Source: Luteococcus sp038433155
GTDB taxonomy: Bacteria; Actinomycetota; Actinomycetes; Propionibacteriales; Propionibacteriaceae
Direction of reading: 5' to 3'
Length of the DNA: 64,000 nt
Assembly: GCF_038433155.1 (NCBI RefSeq)
Contig: NZ_JBCDMW010000023.1
Span: forward strand, 93,614 to 157,613
Translations under genes and position numbers: made by a program
The notes under the pieces: model-generated
The model's input: only the letters and a program-made list of their open reading frames with translations
What the model was told of the DNA's origin: nothing
The model's database searches: none
In this document: positions 8,587 through 16,315 of the stretch, in pieces
How the letters are laid out: each line of letters begins with the position of its first letter
Position numbering within the stretch: the stretch's first letter is position 1

Positions 8587-9609
8587 TCAGAGCGGCTGGT
8601 CGGTGTGGGTGACCCCCATGTCGGTGAGCGCCTGCTCCAGTTGCGCCATCACCGCCAAGGTGTCATCCAGCGGCATGATCTCGCTCTCGGTCCGGCCCGC
8701 CAGGATGCACCGGGTGACCTCGTCGATCTCATGGCTGTAGCCCGTTCCCAGCGGGGCCAGGGCCAGCGTGCGCGGGGTGACCCCCTTGCGGTGCAGCACC
8801 ACCCGGTCCGGGTGGTGGAAGCGGGGCTTGACCTCGGCCCAGCCCTGGTCTCCCATCACCACCATCCGACCGGGGCCGAAGGACTGCAGGGAGACCCCCA
8901 GGGTGGCCAGGGCGCCGGACTCGTAGGTCAGCACCATGCCTGCCTGCGCATCCACCCCATTGGGGTAGAGGCTGCCGTTGACGGTCAGTTCCTTGGGGCT
9001 GCCCAGGAAGTCCTGGGCAAAGTGCAGCACGTAGACGCCCAGATCCAGCAGGGCTCCCCCGCCCAGGTCCTTGGCGAACAGCCGGTCCTCCGGGTTGAAG
9101 TCGCGTTGCGCGTACAGGTCACCCTGCACTCCCAGGATGGTGCCCAGCTGACCCTCCTCGATCACCTCGTGCAGGGCGCGCACAACGGGCTGGAAGCGGG
9201 TCCACAAGGCCTCCATGGCAAACACATTGGCCTCGCGGGCGGCGTCGACGATCTCCTGTGCGCCGGCCAGCGTCGTCGCGAAGGCCTTCTCCACCAGCAC
9301 ATGCTTGCCATTGCGGATGGCCTCCAGGGCGATCGCCTTGTGCTGCGGGTGCGGGGTGGAGATGTAGACCACATCCACCTCGGGGCAGGCACACAGCTCC
9401 TGGTAGCTGCCGAAGGCGCGCTCCAGGCTGTACTTGGTTGCGAAGGCCTGGGCCCGCGTGAGGTCCCGGGAGCCGACGGCGAAGGCGACGGCGTCGGGCA
9501 CGTGCTCGAAGTCCTGGACGAAGGCCTGCGCCATCCGTCCGGGTCCGGCGATCCCCCACCGGACAGGGCGCGATGCCATTTGGTCTGTGTGTGCCGCCGT
9601 CGTCTCCAT
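8587..9609 (-). CDS. Gfo/Idh/MocA family NAD(P)-dependent oxidoreductase
   Basis: A predicted cytoplasmic sugar or polyol dehydrogenase of 340 aa. The Rossmann fold begins with WGIAGPGRMA. The family signature VLVEKAFATT (position of the conserved EKP) has Ala in place of Pro. The C-terminal alpha/beta domain follows (DLGVYVLHFAQDFLG, typical GGG-LD-G-Y-H pattern). It resembles dihydrodiol- and xylose-dehydrogenase-like members, but the substrate cannot be set. The start at 9609 gives 16 residues before the fold; an internal ATG at residue 12 is possible. It heads the cluster with the two GNAT genes. Confidence 0.88.
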   Translation of the reverse strand: METTAAHTDQMASRPVRWGIAGPGRMAQAFVQDFEHVPDAVAFAVGSRDLTRAQAFATKYSLERAFGSYQELCACPEVDVVYISTPHPQHKAIALEAIRNGKHVLVEKAFATTLAGAQEIVDAAREANVFAMEALWTRFQPVVRALHEVIEEGQLGTILGVQGDLYAQRDFNPEDRLFAKDLGGGALLDLGVYVLHFAQDFLGSPKELTVNGSLYPNGVDAQAGMVLTYESGALATLGVSLQSFGPGRMVVMGDQGWAEVKPRFHHPDRVVLHRKGVTPRTLALAPLGTGYSHEIDEVTRCILAGRTESEIMPLDDTLAVMAQLEQALTDMGVTHTDQPL

Positions 9610-9756
9610 GCCCCCAGCCTGTCACGTCCGGACGACATCGGAAAGGGCCGCCCCGGCAGGATGGTCCGCGCCCCCGCAGCACCGCGACGACGCAGCGGGA
9701 TGGTCCGCGGGTCCACAGCCCAGCGCTCAGGTCCAGGTCACGGTAGCCAACCGACG

Positions 9757-9793
9757 CAGGGGCCGCTCCCGGGATTTCCGGGAGCGGCCCCTG
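9757..9793 (-). terminator. Terminator of the FG-GAP protein gene
   Basis: A 16-bp perfect stem (9757-9772 with 9778-9793) with a 5-nt loop lies 12 nt beyond the stop codon on the minus strand. Confidence 0.8.
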
Positions 9794-9805
9794 CTGGCGT
9801 CCGAA

Positions 9806-11089
9806 TCACGCCATCGAGCTGATCTTCTGCCAGTGCTGGCCGATCTGCTTGGCCTTGCCCCAGCGGCCATTGCCGAGGTTGGCGTAGTAGTACAGGTTGC
9901 CATCCCGGCGGACGCCCACCATGTCCCGTCGGCCGTCCCGGTTCAGGTCTCCGGGGCTGTAGACCTGGCTGAAGTTGGTCCAGCCGTGGCCCACCACCGT
10001 GGTGGCGGTGATCCGGGCCCGGGAATCCAGGGTGTAGCGGTAGAGATTGCCGTCGGTGTTGATGGCCAGCAGGTCCGCCCGGCCGTCGCCGGAGAAGTCG
10101 CCGACGGAGAAGATCTCCCGCATCTTGCCGAAGTTTTGGCCGATGGTCACCGGGTCACTCACCCGCACCGGCCGGACCGACTGCCGGGTGAGCCGGTTGT
10201 CCTTGCGGATCACCAGCAGCTCCGCGGCACCGTCCCCGTTGACGTCGTTGAGCACCGTGATGTCCTTGGCGTCATTGAAGCCGTAGCCGATGATGGTGGC
10301 GAAGCCGGCCCGGTTGTTGCCCATCATCCGCTGCTGCCACAGCGTGCCCGAGCTGTCCCGGGCCAGCAGGTCGGTGGCGCCGTTGTGGTCCATGTCATTG
10401 GCCTTGCCCACCCAGGTGTAGGCGGAGTTGACGCCGCGGGCCCCGGTGCCGACGGCATTGGCCAGCGCCGGGCCGGAGACGGTGCGATAGGTGACGATCT
10501 GGCCCTGGCTCAGGGCCACCACGTCGGCCACCCGGTCATTGGTGAAGTCGCCGTGGTGGTTGCTGGTGCCCTCGGAGCGTGGCCAGCCGACCTTCGCGAT
10601 TCCCTCCCACTCCGTGGCGGGCAGCACGTCGACGCGCTGGTTGGTGCGCAGGTCATGGAAGCTGAGCAGGTTCGGCGCCTGCCCCATCGAGACCAGGGAG
10701 CCGGTGACGCACCGGCCGGGAGCCAGCAGCTGGTTCTTCAGGCCGTAGTACAGGTAGCCGTCGTGCGGCTGGTAGATCCGGGTGTTGCGGTCCTTGGTGG
10801 TGTAGCTGAAGGTGTCCGGGCCGACGGGCTGGGGCTCCGAGCCCCGGTTGCAGACCTTCACCTGGTGCTCGAAGACGTCCGATTCGCCCAACTTGTCGCC
10901 GTAGCCGACGCGCAGCTCGACATTGCCCACCCGGCGGGTCTCGCCGAAGTTGATGTAGGACGTCTTGCCGGGTTGCACCGGGTCCGCGGCCCGGGCGGGG
11001 GTGAGGGACAGCCCGAGGCTGGAGACCAGCCCGAGGCTGAGCGTCAGGGTGGCGAGCCGACGGGTGTGGCGCGGGTGAGTGCCGTTCAT
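9806..11089 (-). CDS. Secreted FG-GAP/VCBS repeat protein
   Basis: A predicted exported protein of 427 aa. The start ATG at 11089 follows AGGAGAGATC and gives a clear signal peptide (RRLATLTLSLGLVSSLGLSL, cleavage probably after TPARA). Residues of about 35-150 form a beta-rich region resembling DUF4352-like extracellular domains, with two cysteines (VKVCN, GRCVTG) that may form a disulfide. The rest holds about five FG-GAP-like repeats with Ca-binding style loops (DMDHNGATDLLA, DVNGDGAAELLV, DFSGDGRADLLA, DLNRDGRRDMVG), likely a beta-propeller. It may bind polysaccharide or protein at the surface. It stands alone, with its own terminator. Confidence 0.85.
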   Translation of the reverse strand: MNGTHPRHTRRLATLTLSLGLVSSLGLSLTPARAADPVQPGKTSYINFGETRRVGNVELRVGYGDKLGESDVFEHQVKVCNRGSEPQPVGPDTFSYTTKDRNTRIYQPHDGYLYYGLKNQLLAPGRCVTGSLVSMGQAPNLLSFHDLRTNQRVDVLPATEWEGIAKVGWPRSEGTSNHHGDFTNDRVADVVALSQGQIVTYRTVSGPALANAVGTGARGVNSAYTWVGKANDMDHNGATDLLARDSSGTLWQQRMMGNNRAGFATIIGYGFNDAKDITVLNDVNGDGAAELLVIRKDNRLTRQSVRPVRVSDPVTIGQNFGKMREIFSVGDFSGDGRADLLAINTDGNLYRYTLDSRARITATTVVGHGWTNFSQVYSPGDLNRDGRRDMVGVRRDGNLYYYANLGNGRWGKAKQIGQHWQKISSMA

Positions 11090-11195
11090 GATCTCTCCTG
11101 TGAATGCGGGCCGGCTCCTGTGCGGCCTCCTGCCCTCACTACGCCCCACCCCCACCGGGGCGTTGCATCACTTCCCCAAATATTGACTAAGTGAA

Positions 11196-11230
11196 ACTGC
11201 CCGTCGTCCTCAGGAAGGACGACGGGCAGT
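11196..11230 (-). terminator. Terminator of ileS
   Basis: A 15-bp perfect stem (11196-11210 with 11216-11230) with a 5-nt loop is followed on the minus strand by TTTCACTT. It lies 45 nt past the ileS stop. Confidence 0.8.
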
Positions 11231-11275
11231 ATCCGTGCCGGTCCACCGCGCATGCAGCGCGACGGAGCGCTGGGC

Positions 11276-14200
11276 TCAGGCCTTGGCGACCTGCACCGCG
11301 AGACCCAGATCGGTCTCCTCGGCCCAGCCGTCGGCCTTGGTTGCCGGAGTGATCGAGGTGGCCAGCACCTCGTCGGCGATCAGCTGGGAGTGCGCCGTGA
11401 TGGCCTCGGCCAGGTCACCGTCGGCGGCCCACTGCAGGCTGATCCGGTCGCTGACCTGCAGGCCGGTGGCCTTGCGGGTCTCCTGGACGAAGCGGATCAC
11501 GTCGCGGGCCAGGCCGGCCTGCACCAATTCCGGGGTGAGCTGGAGGTCCAGCGCCACCGTCTCCCCCTGCTCGTTGACAACGCTCCAGCCCTCCCGCGGG
11601 CGCTCGGAGATCAGCACCTCGTCGGCGCTCACCTCGGTGCCGCCCTCGAAGTCCACCGTCGCGGTGCCATTGGCGGTCAGGTCCGCGGCCAGCTTGGCGG
11701 CGTCGGCCTCGGCGATGGCCTTGGCCACCAGCGGCGTCTGCTTGCCGAAGCGCTTGCCCAGGGCGCGGAAGTTGCCCTTGGCGGAGTAGTCGACGACGTC
11801 GCCGGCCGAGCTGAAGGACTCGATCCGGGCGATGTTCAGCTCGGCTGCGATCTCCGCCACGAGGCTCTCGTCCAGCTGCGCGTGGGCATAGCTGGGCACC
11901 AGCATCCGGGCCAGCGGCTGGCGGGTCTTGACCTTGGCCTCGGCCCGGGCGCTGCGACCCAGCTCCACCAGGCGCTTGGTCATGTCCATCGCCTTGTCCA
12001 GCTGCTCGTCGATCACCTCGGTGTTGGCGGTGGGCCAGTCGGCCAGGTGCACGGACTTCGGGGCCTCGGGATTGGTGGCGACGAACAGGTCCTGCCAGAC
12101 CCGCTCAGTGATGAAGGGCACCATCGGCGCCATCAGCCGGGTCAGCACCTCCAAGGTCTCGTGCAGCGTGGTCAGGGCGGACTGGTCGCCGTCCCAGAAC
12201 CGCCGACGACTCCGCCGGACGTACCAGTTGGACAGCTCGTCGACGAAGTCGGCAATCCGGCTGCCGGCGTGCTGGGTGTCGAAGCGCTCCAGAGCCTCGG
12301 TGACGTCCACGACGAGCTGGTTGGTGGCGCTCACCAGCCACCGGTCCAGGACATGCCGCTGGGCGACGGCGGGGGCGGAAACGCCGGCCGAACCCGCCGA
12401 GGCCCCGGGCGTCCACCCATTCGCGTTGGCGTACAGCGCGTGGAAGGCCACGGTGTTCCAGTAGGTCAGCAGCACCTTGCGGATGGTCTCGGTGATGGTG
12501 CCGTCGCCCACCCGTCGCGCCGCCCACGGCGAGCCGGAGGCGGCCATGAACCAGCGCACCGCGTCGGCACCGTGCTTGTCCATCAGCGGGATGGGCAGCA
12601 GGATGTTGCCCAGGTGCTTGCTCATCTTGCGGCCGTCCTCGGCCAGGATGTGGCCCAGACAGAGCACGTTCTTGTAGCTGGACTGGTCAAAGACCAGGGT
12701 GTTCACCGCCATCAGCGTGTAGAACCAGCCGCGGGTCTGGTCGGTGGCCTCGCAGATGAAGTCGGCCGGGTAGTTGGCCTCGAACTTCTCCTTGCTGCCC
12801 TCCACCCACGGGAAACCCCACTGTGCAAAGGGCATGGAGCCGGAGTCGAACCACGCGTCGATCACCTCGGGAACCCGGCGGTAGGTGCCGGGCTTGCCCT
12901 CGACGGTGAAGGTCACGTCGTCGACGAAGGGCCGGTGCGGGTCCATCGTCGCCAACTCGGGATTGCCCGCCAGCTGCGCCAGCTCCGCACGGGAACCGAC
13001 GCAGACCAGATCCGTCGGGTCCTGGTCATTGCGCCAGACCGGCAGCGGCGTACCCCAGTAGCGGCTGCGGCTCAACGCCCAGTCGATGTTGTTCTCCAGC
13101 CAGTCACCGAAGCGGCCGTGCTTGATGGACTCCGGGTACCAGTTGGTCTTCTCGTTCTGCTCCAGCAGCTGCTGCTTGCGCTGGGTGGTGCGGATGTACC
13201 AGCTGGGCATGGCGTAGTACATCAGCGGCGTGTGGCAGCGCCAGCAGTGCGGGTAGGGGTGTTCGTGGTCCAGGGTGCCCAGCAGCAGACCGGTCTCCCG
13301 CAGCTTGTCGATGATCACCGGGTCCGCGGCCTTGAAGAAGAGACCGGAGACAAAGCCCTGGCCCTCCTTGAAGCAGCCGTCGACGCCGATCGGGTTGACG
13401 AACTCCACCCCGTGGCGCTTGTTGGACTCGTAGTCGTCCTGGCCGAAGGCGTAGGCCTGGTGCACCAGACCGGTGCCCTCACCCAGCGCGACGTAGTCCT
13501 CGCACACCACGAAGAAGGCCTTGCCCGGCTGCTCCATGCAGTCGAAGGGCCGCTGGTAGGTCCAGCCCTCCAGCTGCTGGCCGGTGTAGGTCTCGCCGGG
13601 CTCCCAGCCCTCGCCCAGCGCGGTGGGCACGTTCTCGGTGGCGATCACCACGGGGGTCTCGCCGTCCTTGCGGGCGACGGTGTACTCCAGTTCCGCGCCG
13701 GCAGCGACGGTGACATTGGCGATCAGGGTCCACGGGGTGGTGGTCCAGATGGCCAGGTCCGCCTTGCCGGCCAGCGGGCCGCTGGTCAGCGGGAAGCGGG
13801 CGAAGACGGTGGTGTCGACGGTGTCCTCATAGCCCTGCGCCAGCTCGTGGTCACTCAGGGCGGTCTGGTCATGCGGGCAGTAGGGGGCGACGCGGAAGTC
13901 CTCCACCAGCAGGCCCTTGTCGAAGATGGTCTTGAGCGCCCACCACTCGCTGTCCACGTACTCCGGGGCCATGGTCCAGTAGGCCTCGTCCATGTTCACC
14001 CAGTAGCCCATCCGCTGGGTGAGCTCGGCAAACTGGCCGACGTGGCGGCTGACCGATTCCCGGCACCTGGCGTTGAAGGCCTCCACGCCGAAGTCCTCGA
14101 TCTGGTCCTTGGAATCGATCCCCAGTTCCTTCTCCACCGCCAGTTCGACGGGCAGGCCGTGGCAGTCCCAGCCGGCCTTGCGGTCCACCCGTCGGCCCTG

Positions 14201-14473
14201 CATGGTCTTGAACCGGGGGAAGACGTCCTTGAAGACCCGGGCCTCGATGTGGTGGGTGCCGGGCTGACCGTTGGCGGTGGGCGGGCCCTCGTAGAAGGTC
14301 CACGGCTCGCCGTCGGCGGTCTTGGCCAGGGTCGCCTCGAAGGTCTTGTTCTGGTCCCAGAAGTCCAGGACCTCGCGCTCCATCTCCGGCAGGCTGATCT
14401 GCGCCGGGACGCTGCGATAGGTCAGGCCAGCGGCCTGCCCGGGCACGGCCTGTGCTGATTCTTCGGTGCTCAT
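11276..14473 (-). CDS. ileS: Isoleucyl-tRNA synthetase
   Basis: Charges tRNA-Ile in the cytoplasm. At 1065 aa it has the length of the eukaryote-like (IleS2) class usual in actinobacteria. The class I HIGH-type motif sits in GPPTANGQPGTHHIEAR near the N-terminus, and KMSKHLGN is the KMSKS loop at about residue 620. An editing (CP1) domain lies between them and an anticodon-binding domain follows (WYVRRSRRRFW). IleS2-type enzymes are known for low mupirocin sensitivity, which is a family property and not shown here. Expression is controlled by the T-box leader directly upstream, which appears to hide the AGAGGA ribosome binding site. The gene has its own terminator. Confidence 0.97.
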   Translation of the reverse strand: MSTEESAQAVPGQAAGLTYRSVPAQISLPEMEREVLDFWDQNKTFEATLAKTADGEPWTFYEGPPTANGQPGTHHIEARVFKDVFPRFKTMQGRRVDRKAGWDCHGLPVELAVEKELGIDSKDQIEDFGVEAFNARCRESVSRHVGQFAELTQRMGYWVNMDEAYWTMAPEYVDSEWWALKTIFDKGLLVEDFRVAPYCPHDQTALSDHELAQGYEDTVDTTVFARFPLTSGPLAGKADLAIWTTTPWTLIANVTVAAGAELEYTVARKDGETPVVIATENVPTALGEGWEPGETYTGQQLEGWTYQRPFDCMEQPGKAFFVVCEDYVALGEGTGLVHQAYAFGQDDYESNKRHGVEFVNPIGVDGCFKEGQGFVSGLFFKAADPVIIDKLRETGLLLGTLDHEHPYPHCWRCHTPLMYYAMPSWYIRTTQRKQQLLEQNEKTNWYPESIKHGRFGDWLENNIDWALSRSRYWGTPLPVWRNDQDPTDLVCVGSRAELAQLAGNPELATMDPHRPFVDDVTFTVEGKPGTYRRVPEVIDAWFDSGSMPFAQWGFPWVEGSKEKFEANYPADFICEATDQTRGWFYTLMAVNTLVFDQSSYKNVLCLGHILAEDGRKMSKHLGNILLPIPLMDKHGADAVRWFMAASGSPWAARRVGDGTITETIRKVLLTYWNTVAFHALYANANGWTPGASAGSAGVSAPAVAQRHVLDRWLVSATNQLVVDVTEALERFDTQHAGSRIADFVDELSNWYVRRSRRRFWDGDQSALTTLHETLEVLTRLMAPMVPFITERVWQDLFVATNPEAPKSVHLADWPTANTEVIDEQLDKAMDMTKRLVELGRSARAEAKVKTRQPLARMLVPSYAHAQLDESLVAEIAAELNIARIESFSSAGDVVDYSAKGNFRALGKRFGKQTPLVAKAIAEADAAKLAADLTANGTATVDFEGGTEVSADEVLISERPREGWSVVNEQGETVALDLQLTPELVQAGLARDVIRFVQETRKATGLQVSDRISLQWAADGDLAEAITAHSQLIADEVLATSITPATKADGWAEETDLGLAVQVAKA

Positions 14474-14478
14474 CGGAT

Positions 14479-14690
14479 TCCTCTTCGTCGGGTCTTCAGA
14501 CGAAGGGACGAGACTGCCGGACTCCTGTCCGGGCGGCCCGCGGTACCACCCTCCTTGGATTCCGTGGCCTGGCTGGGCCGACGGACATCCCGCTCTTGCT
14601 CGTCGCGGCCGGGTCTAGTGAGCGCCTCTCCCGATGGGCTGGCGCCGTTCTTCCGGCAGCTCCGGGGTGATGGCCCCATCAGTGCCGTGC
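14479..14690 (-). promoter_or_regulatory. Translational T-box riboswitch of ileS with very short specifier stem
   Basis: On the minus strand, 14555-14539 reads AGGAGGGTGGTACCGCG, the T-box core that pairs with uncharged tRNA ends. Upstream, 14677-14664 folds as GGGG/CCCC around CCATCA, putting the isoleucine codon ATC (14671-14669) in a terminal loop. Downstream, 14508-14499 (TCCCTTCGTC) pairs with 14489-14479 (GACGAAGAGGA, one bulged A), hiding the ileS ribosome binding site. There is no U-tract terminator, so control should be at translation. This matches the ultrashort stem I class described for actinobacterial ileS leaders. The outer limits are approximate. Bases 14691-14902 hold nothing else I can recognise. 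Confidence 0.85.
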
Positions 14691-14902
14691 GACGCGCTCA
14701 TTCTAGGCGGACGCGACGGGTGCCCCAAAACGAGTTTCAGGGCCGCCCATCTGCCCTGCCCAACCCGGCCTCCCAACCGTCGACGTCCCATCCGACCCAG
14801 GCGACGCCCCACCCGACTTGGCTTGATCTTGGAGTACTTGGCCCGGGCTGGAAGCCGAGCCAATTACTTGTCATGTAGCAACACTTCTGGGACACCTGGA
14901 TG

Positions 14903-16120
14903 TCATGACTTCTGGGAGGGGCGGCGCAGCCGCCGGCGCAGCAGGATCATCGCCAGCAGGCCCGCCACCGAGCAGCCCAGCCCCGTCAGGAAGGCGCCGC
15001 GGTAGCCCAGGGGATCCACCAGGGAGCCCAGGACGAAGGGGCCCAGCCCGGTGCCCGCGTCCACCACCAGGAAGTAGCTGCCCACCCCGATCCCTGCCCG
15101 GGCGGAGCCCACCAGGTTGAGGGCGACGGTCTGCCCGGCGGGCACCAGGGTGCCGTAGCCGAGCCCCAGCAGCGCACCGGCGCCCACCAGCTTCCACTGG
15201 TTGTCCGCCAGCGCGGTGGCGGCGAAGCCCAGCACCGCCAGGCAGATGATCGGCAGCATCACGGAGAGGTCCCCGTGCCGGTCCTGCAGGACGCCGGCCA
15301 CCGGGCGCGATACCGCGACCACCACCGCGAAGGCCAGGAAGAAGGGGCCGACGGCACCGGCCAGACCCATCGCATCCGCGTAGGGGGCCAGCAGGGTCAG
15401 GATGGTGCCGAAGGGCATGGCGCACAGCCCCACCACGACGGCCACCGGCAGCACCCGCACGTCGATGTAGTCGGAGACCCGGAAGCCCGCCCCGTGCTCC
15501 CGGGGCTGGCGCGGATGCAGCTGCCCGGCCACCAGCAGGGAGAGCGCCAGGGCCACCACGGCGCAGACCACGGCCGCCACGAAGACCCCGTGCTGCCCGG
15601 CGGGGCCGCGTTGCAGCACGCTGCCGAACATCGGGCCCAGCCCGGAGGCGATCGCCATCCCGAAGGTGAACCAACCCGAGCCCTCGCCCCGACGGGTGAT
15701 CGGCACCCGGGCCAGGGTGGCGGCGCCCACCGCCGTCGCCGAGAGGCCGAATCCCATCCCGTGCAGGAAACGCAGGGCCAGCAACGCCACCACCGTGTGG
15801 CAGGCGAAATAGGCCAACCCACCCACCAGCATCAGCACCAGACTCGCCACGACGGTGGCTCGCTCGCCCAGCACGGTGAGGATCCGGCCGCTCACCAGCC
15901 GGGCCATCATCGCCCCGACGAACCACGCCGTGCCCACCAGCCCGGCCTGGGCCTGACTGGCGTCGAGCTCCTGCAACGCCCACCCGCTCAGCGTCGAGGT
16001 CAGGATGTAGAAGATCACCGCGACGCAGAAGTTGGCGATGGTCAGCGACGTGAACAGGCGGGTCCACAGCCGTGGGCGTTGGCTGGTAGTGGCAGTGTCC
16101 GTGACAGTGGGGGTGGGCAT
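14903..16120 (-). CDS. Major facilitator superfamily transporter
   Basis: A 405-aa cytoplasmic membrane protein with about 12 hydrophobic spans. The loop between helices 2 and 3 carries an MFS motif A equivalent (GAMMARLVSGRILTVLGERA). It resembles drug/arabinose-efflux type permeases, and the substrate is unknown. The start ATG at 16120 (MPTPTVTD) is preferred over the long upstream frame, which lacks coding character. No ribosome binding site precedes it, but TTAGCAT lies about 9 nt upstream on the minus strand, so the mRNA may be leaderless (inference). The 195 bp upstream to 16315 show no other gene. Confidence 0.83.
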   Translation of the reverse strand: MPTPTVTDTATTSQRPRLWTRLFTSLTIANFCVAVIFYILTSTLSGWALQELDASQAQAGLVGTAWFVGAMMARLVSGRILTVLGERATVVASLVLMLVGGLAYFACHTVVALLALRFLHGMGFGLSATAVGAATLARVPITRRGEGSGWFTFGMAIASGLGPMFGSVLQRGPAGQHGVFVAAVVCAVVALALSLLVAGQLHPRQPREHGAGFRVSDYIDVRVLPVAVVVGLCAMPFGTILTLLAPYADAMGLAGAVGPFFLAFAVVVAVSRPVAGVLQDRHGDLSVMLPIICLAVLGFAATALADNQWKLVGAGALLGLGYGTLVPAGQTVALNLVGSARAGIGVGSYFLVVDAGTGLGPFVLGSLVDPLGYRGAFLTGLGCSVAGLLAMILLRRRLRRPSQKS

Positions 16121-16315
16121 GAGCGCGATGCTAACCCGTCGTTGAACGGTGAAGTGAACGGGGCGTTCCCCTCTCGGAAACATGCGCCCCGTGGACCACC
16201 CGCGTGAGGTCCTCGAGGTCGGCATGCCCGCACCTGGCGCACCGTGGCCGCCCCGGCCGGACCTCCAAACCAGACATGGGTGCTGCGAGCCGGCCGGAAG
16301 CGATCGCTGCGCCAC

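Noticed and set aside
11252..14458. 1068-aa + strand frame opposite ileS
   Set aside because: Mirror of ileS codons in high-GC DNA; no recognisable motif, and ileS is certain.
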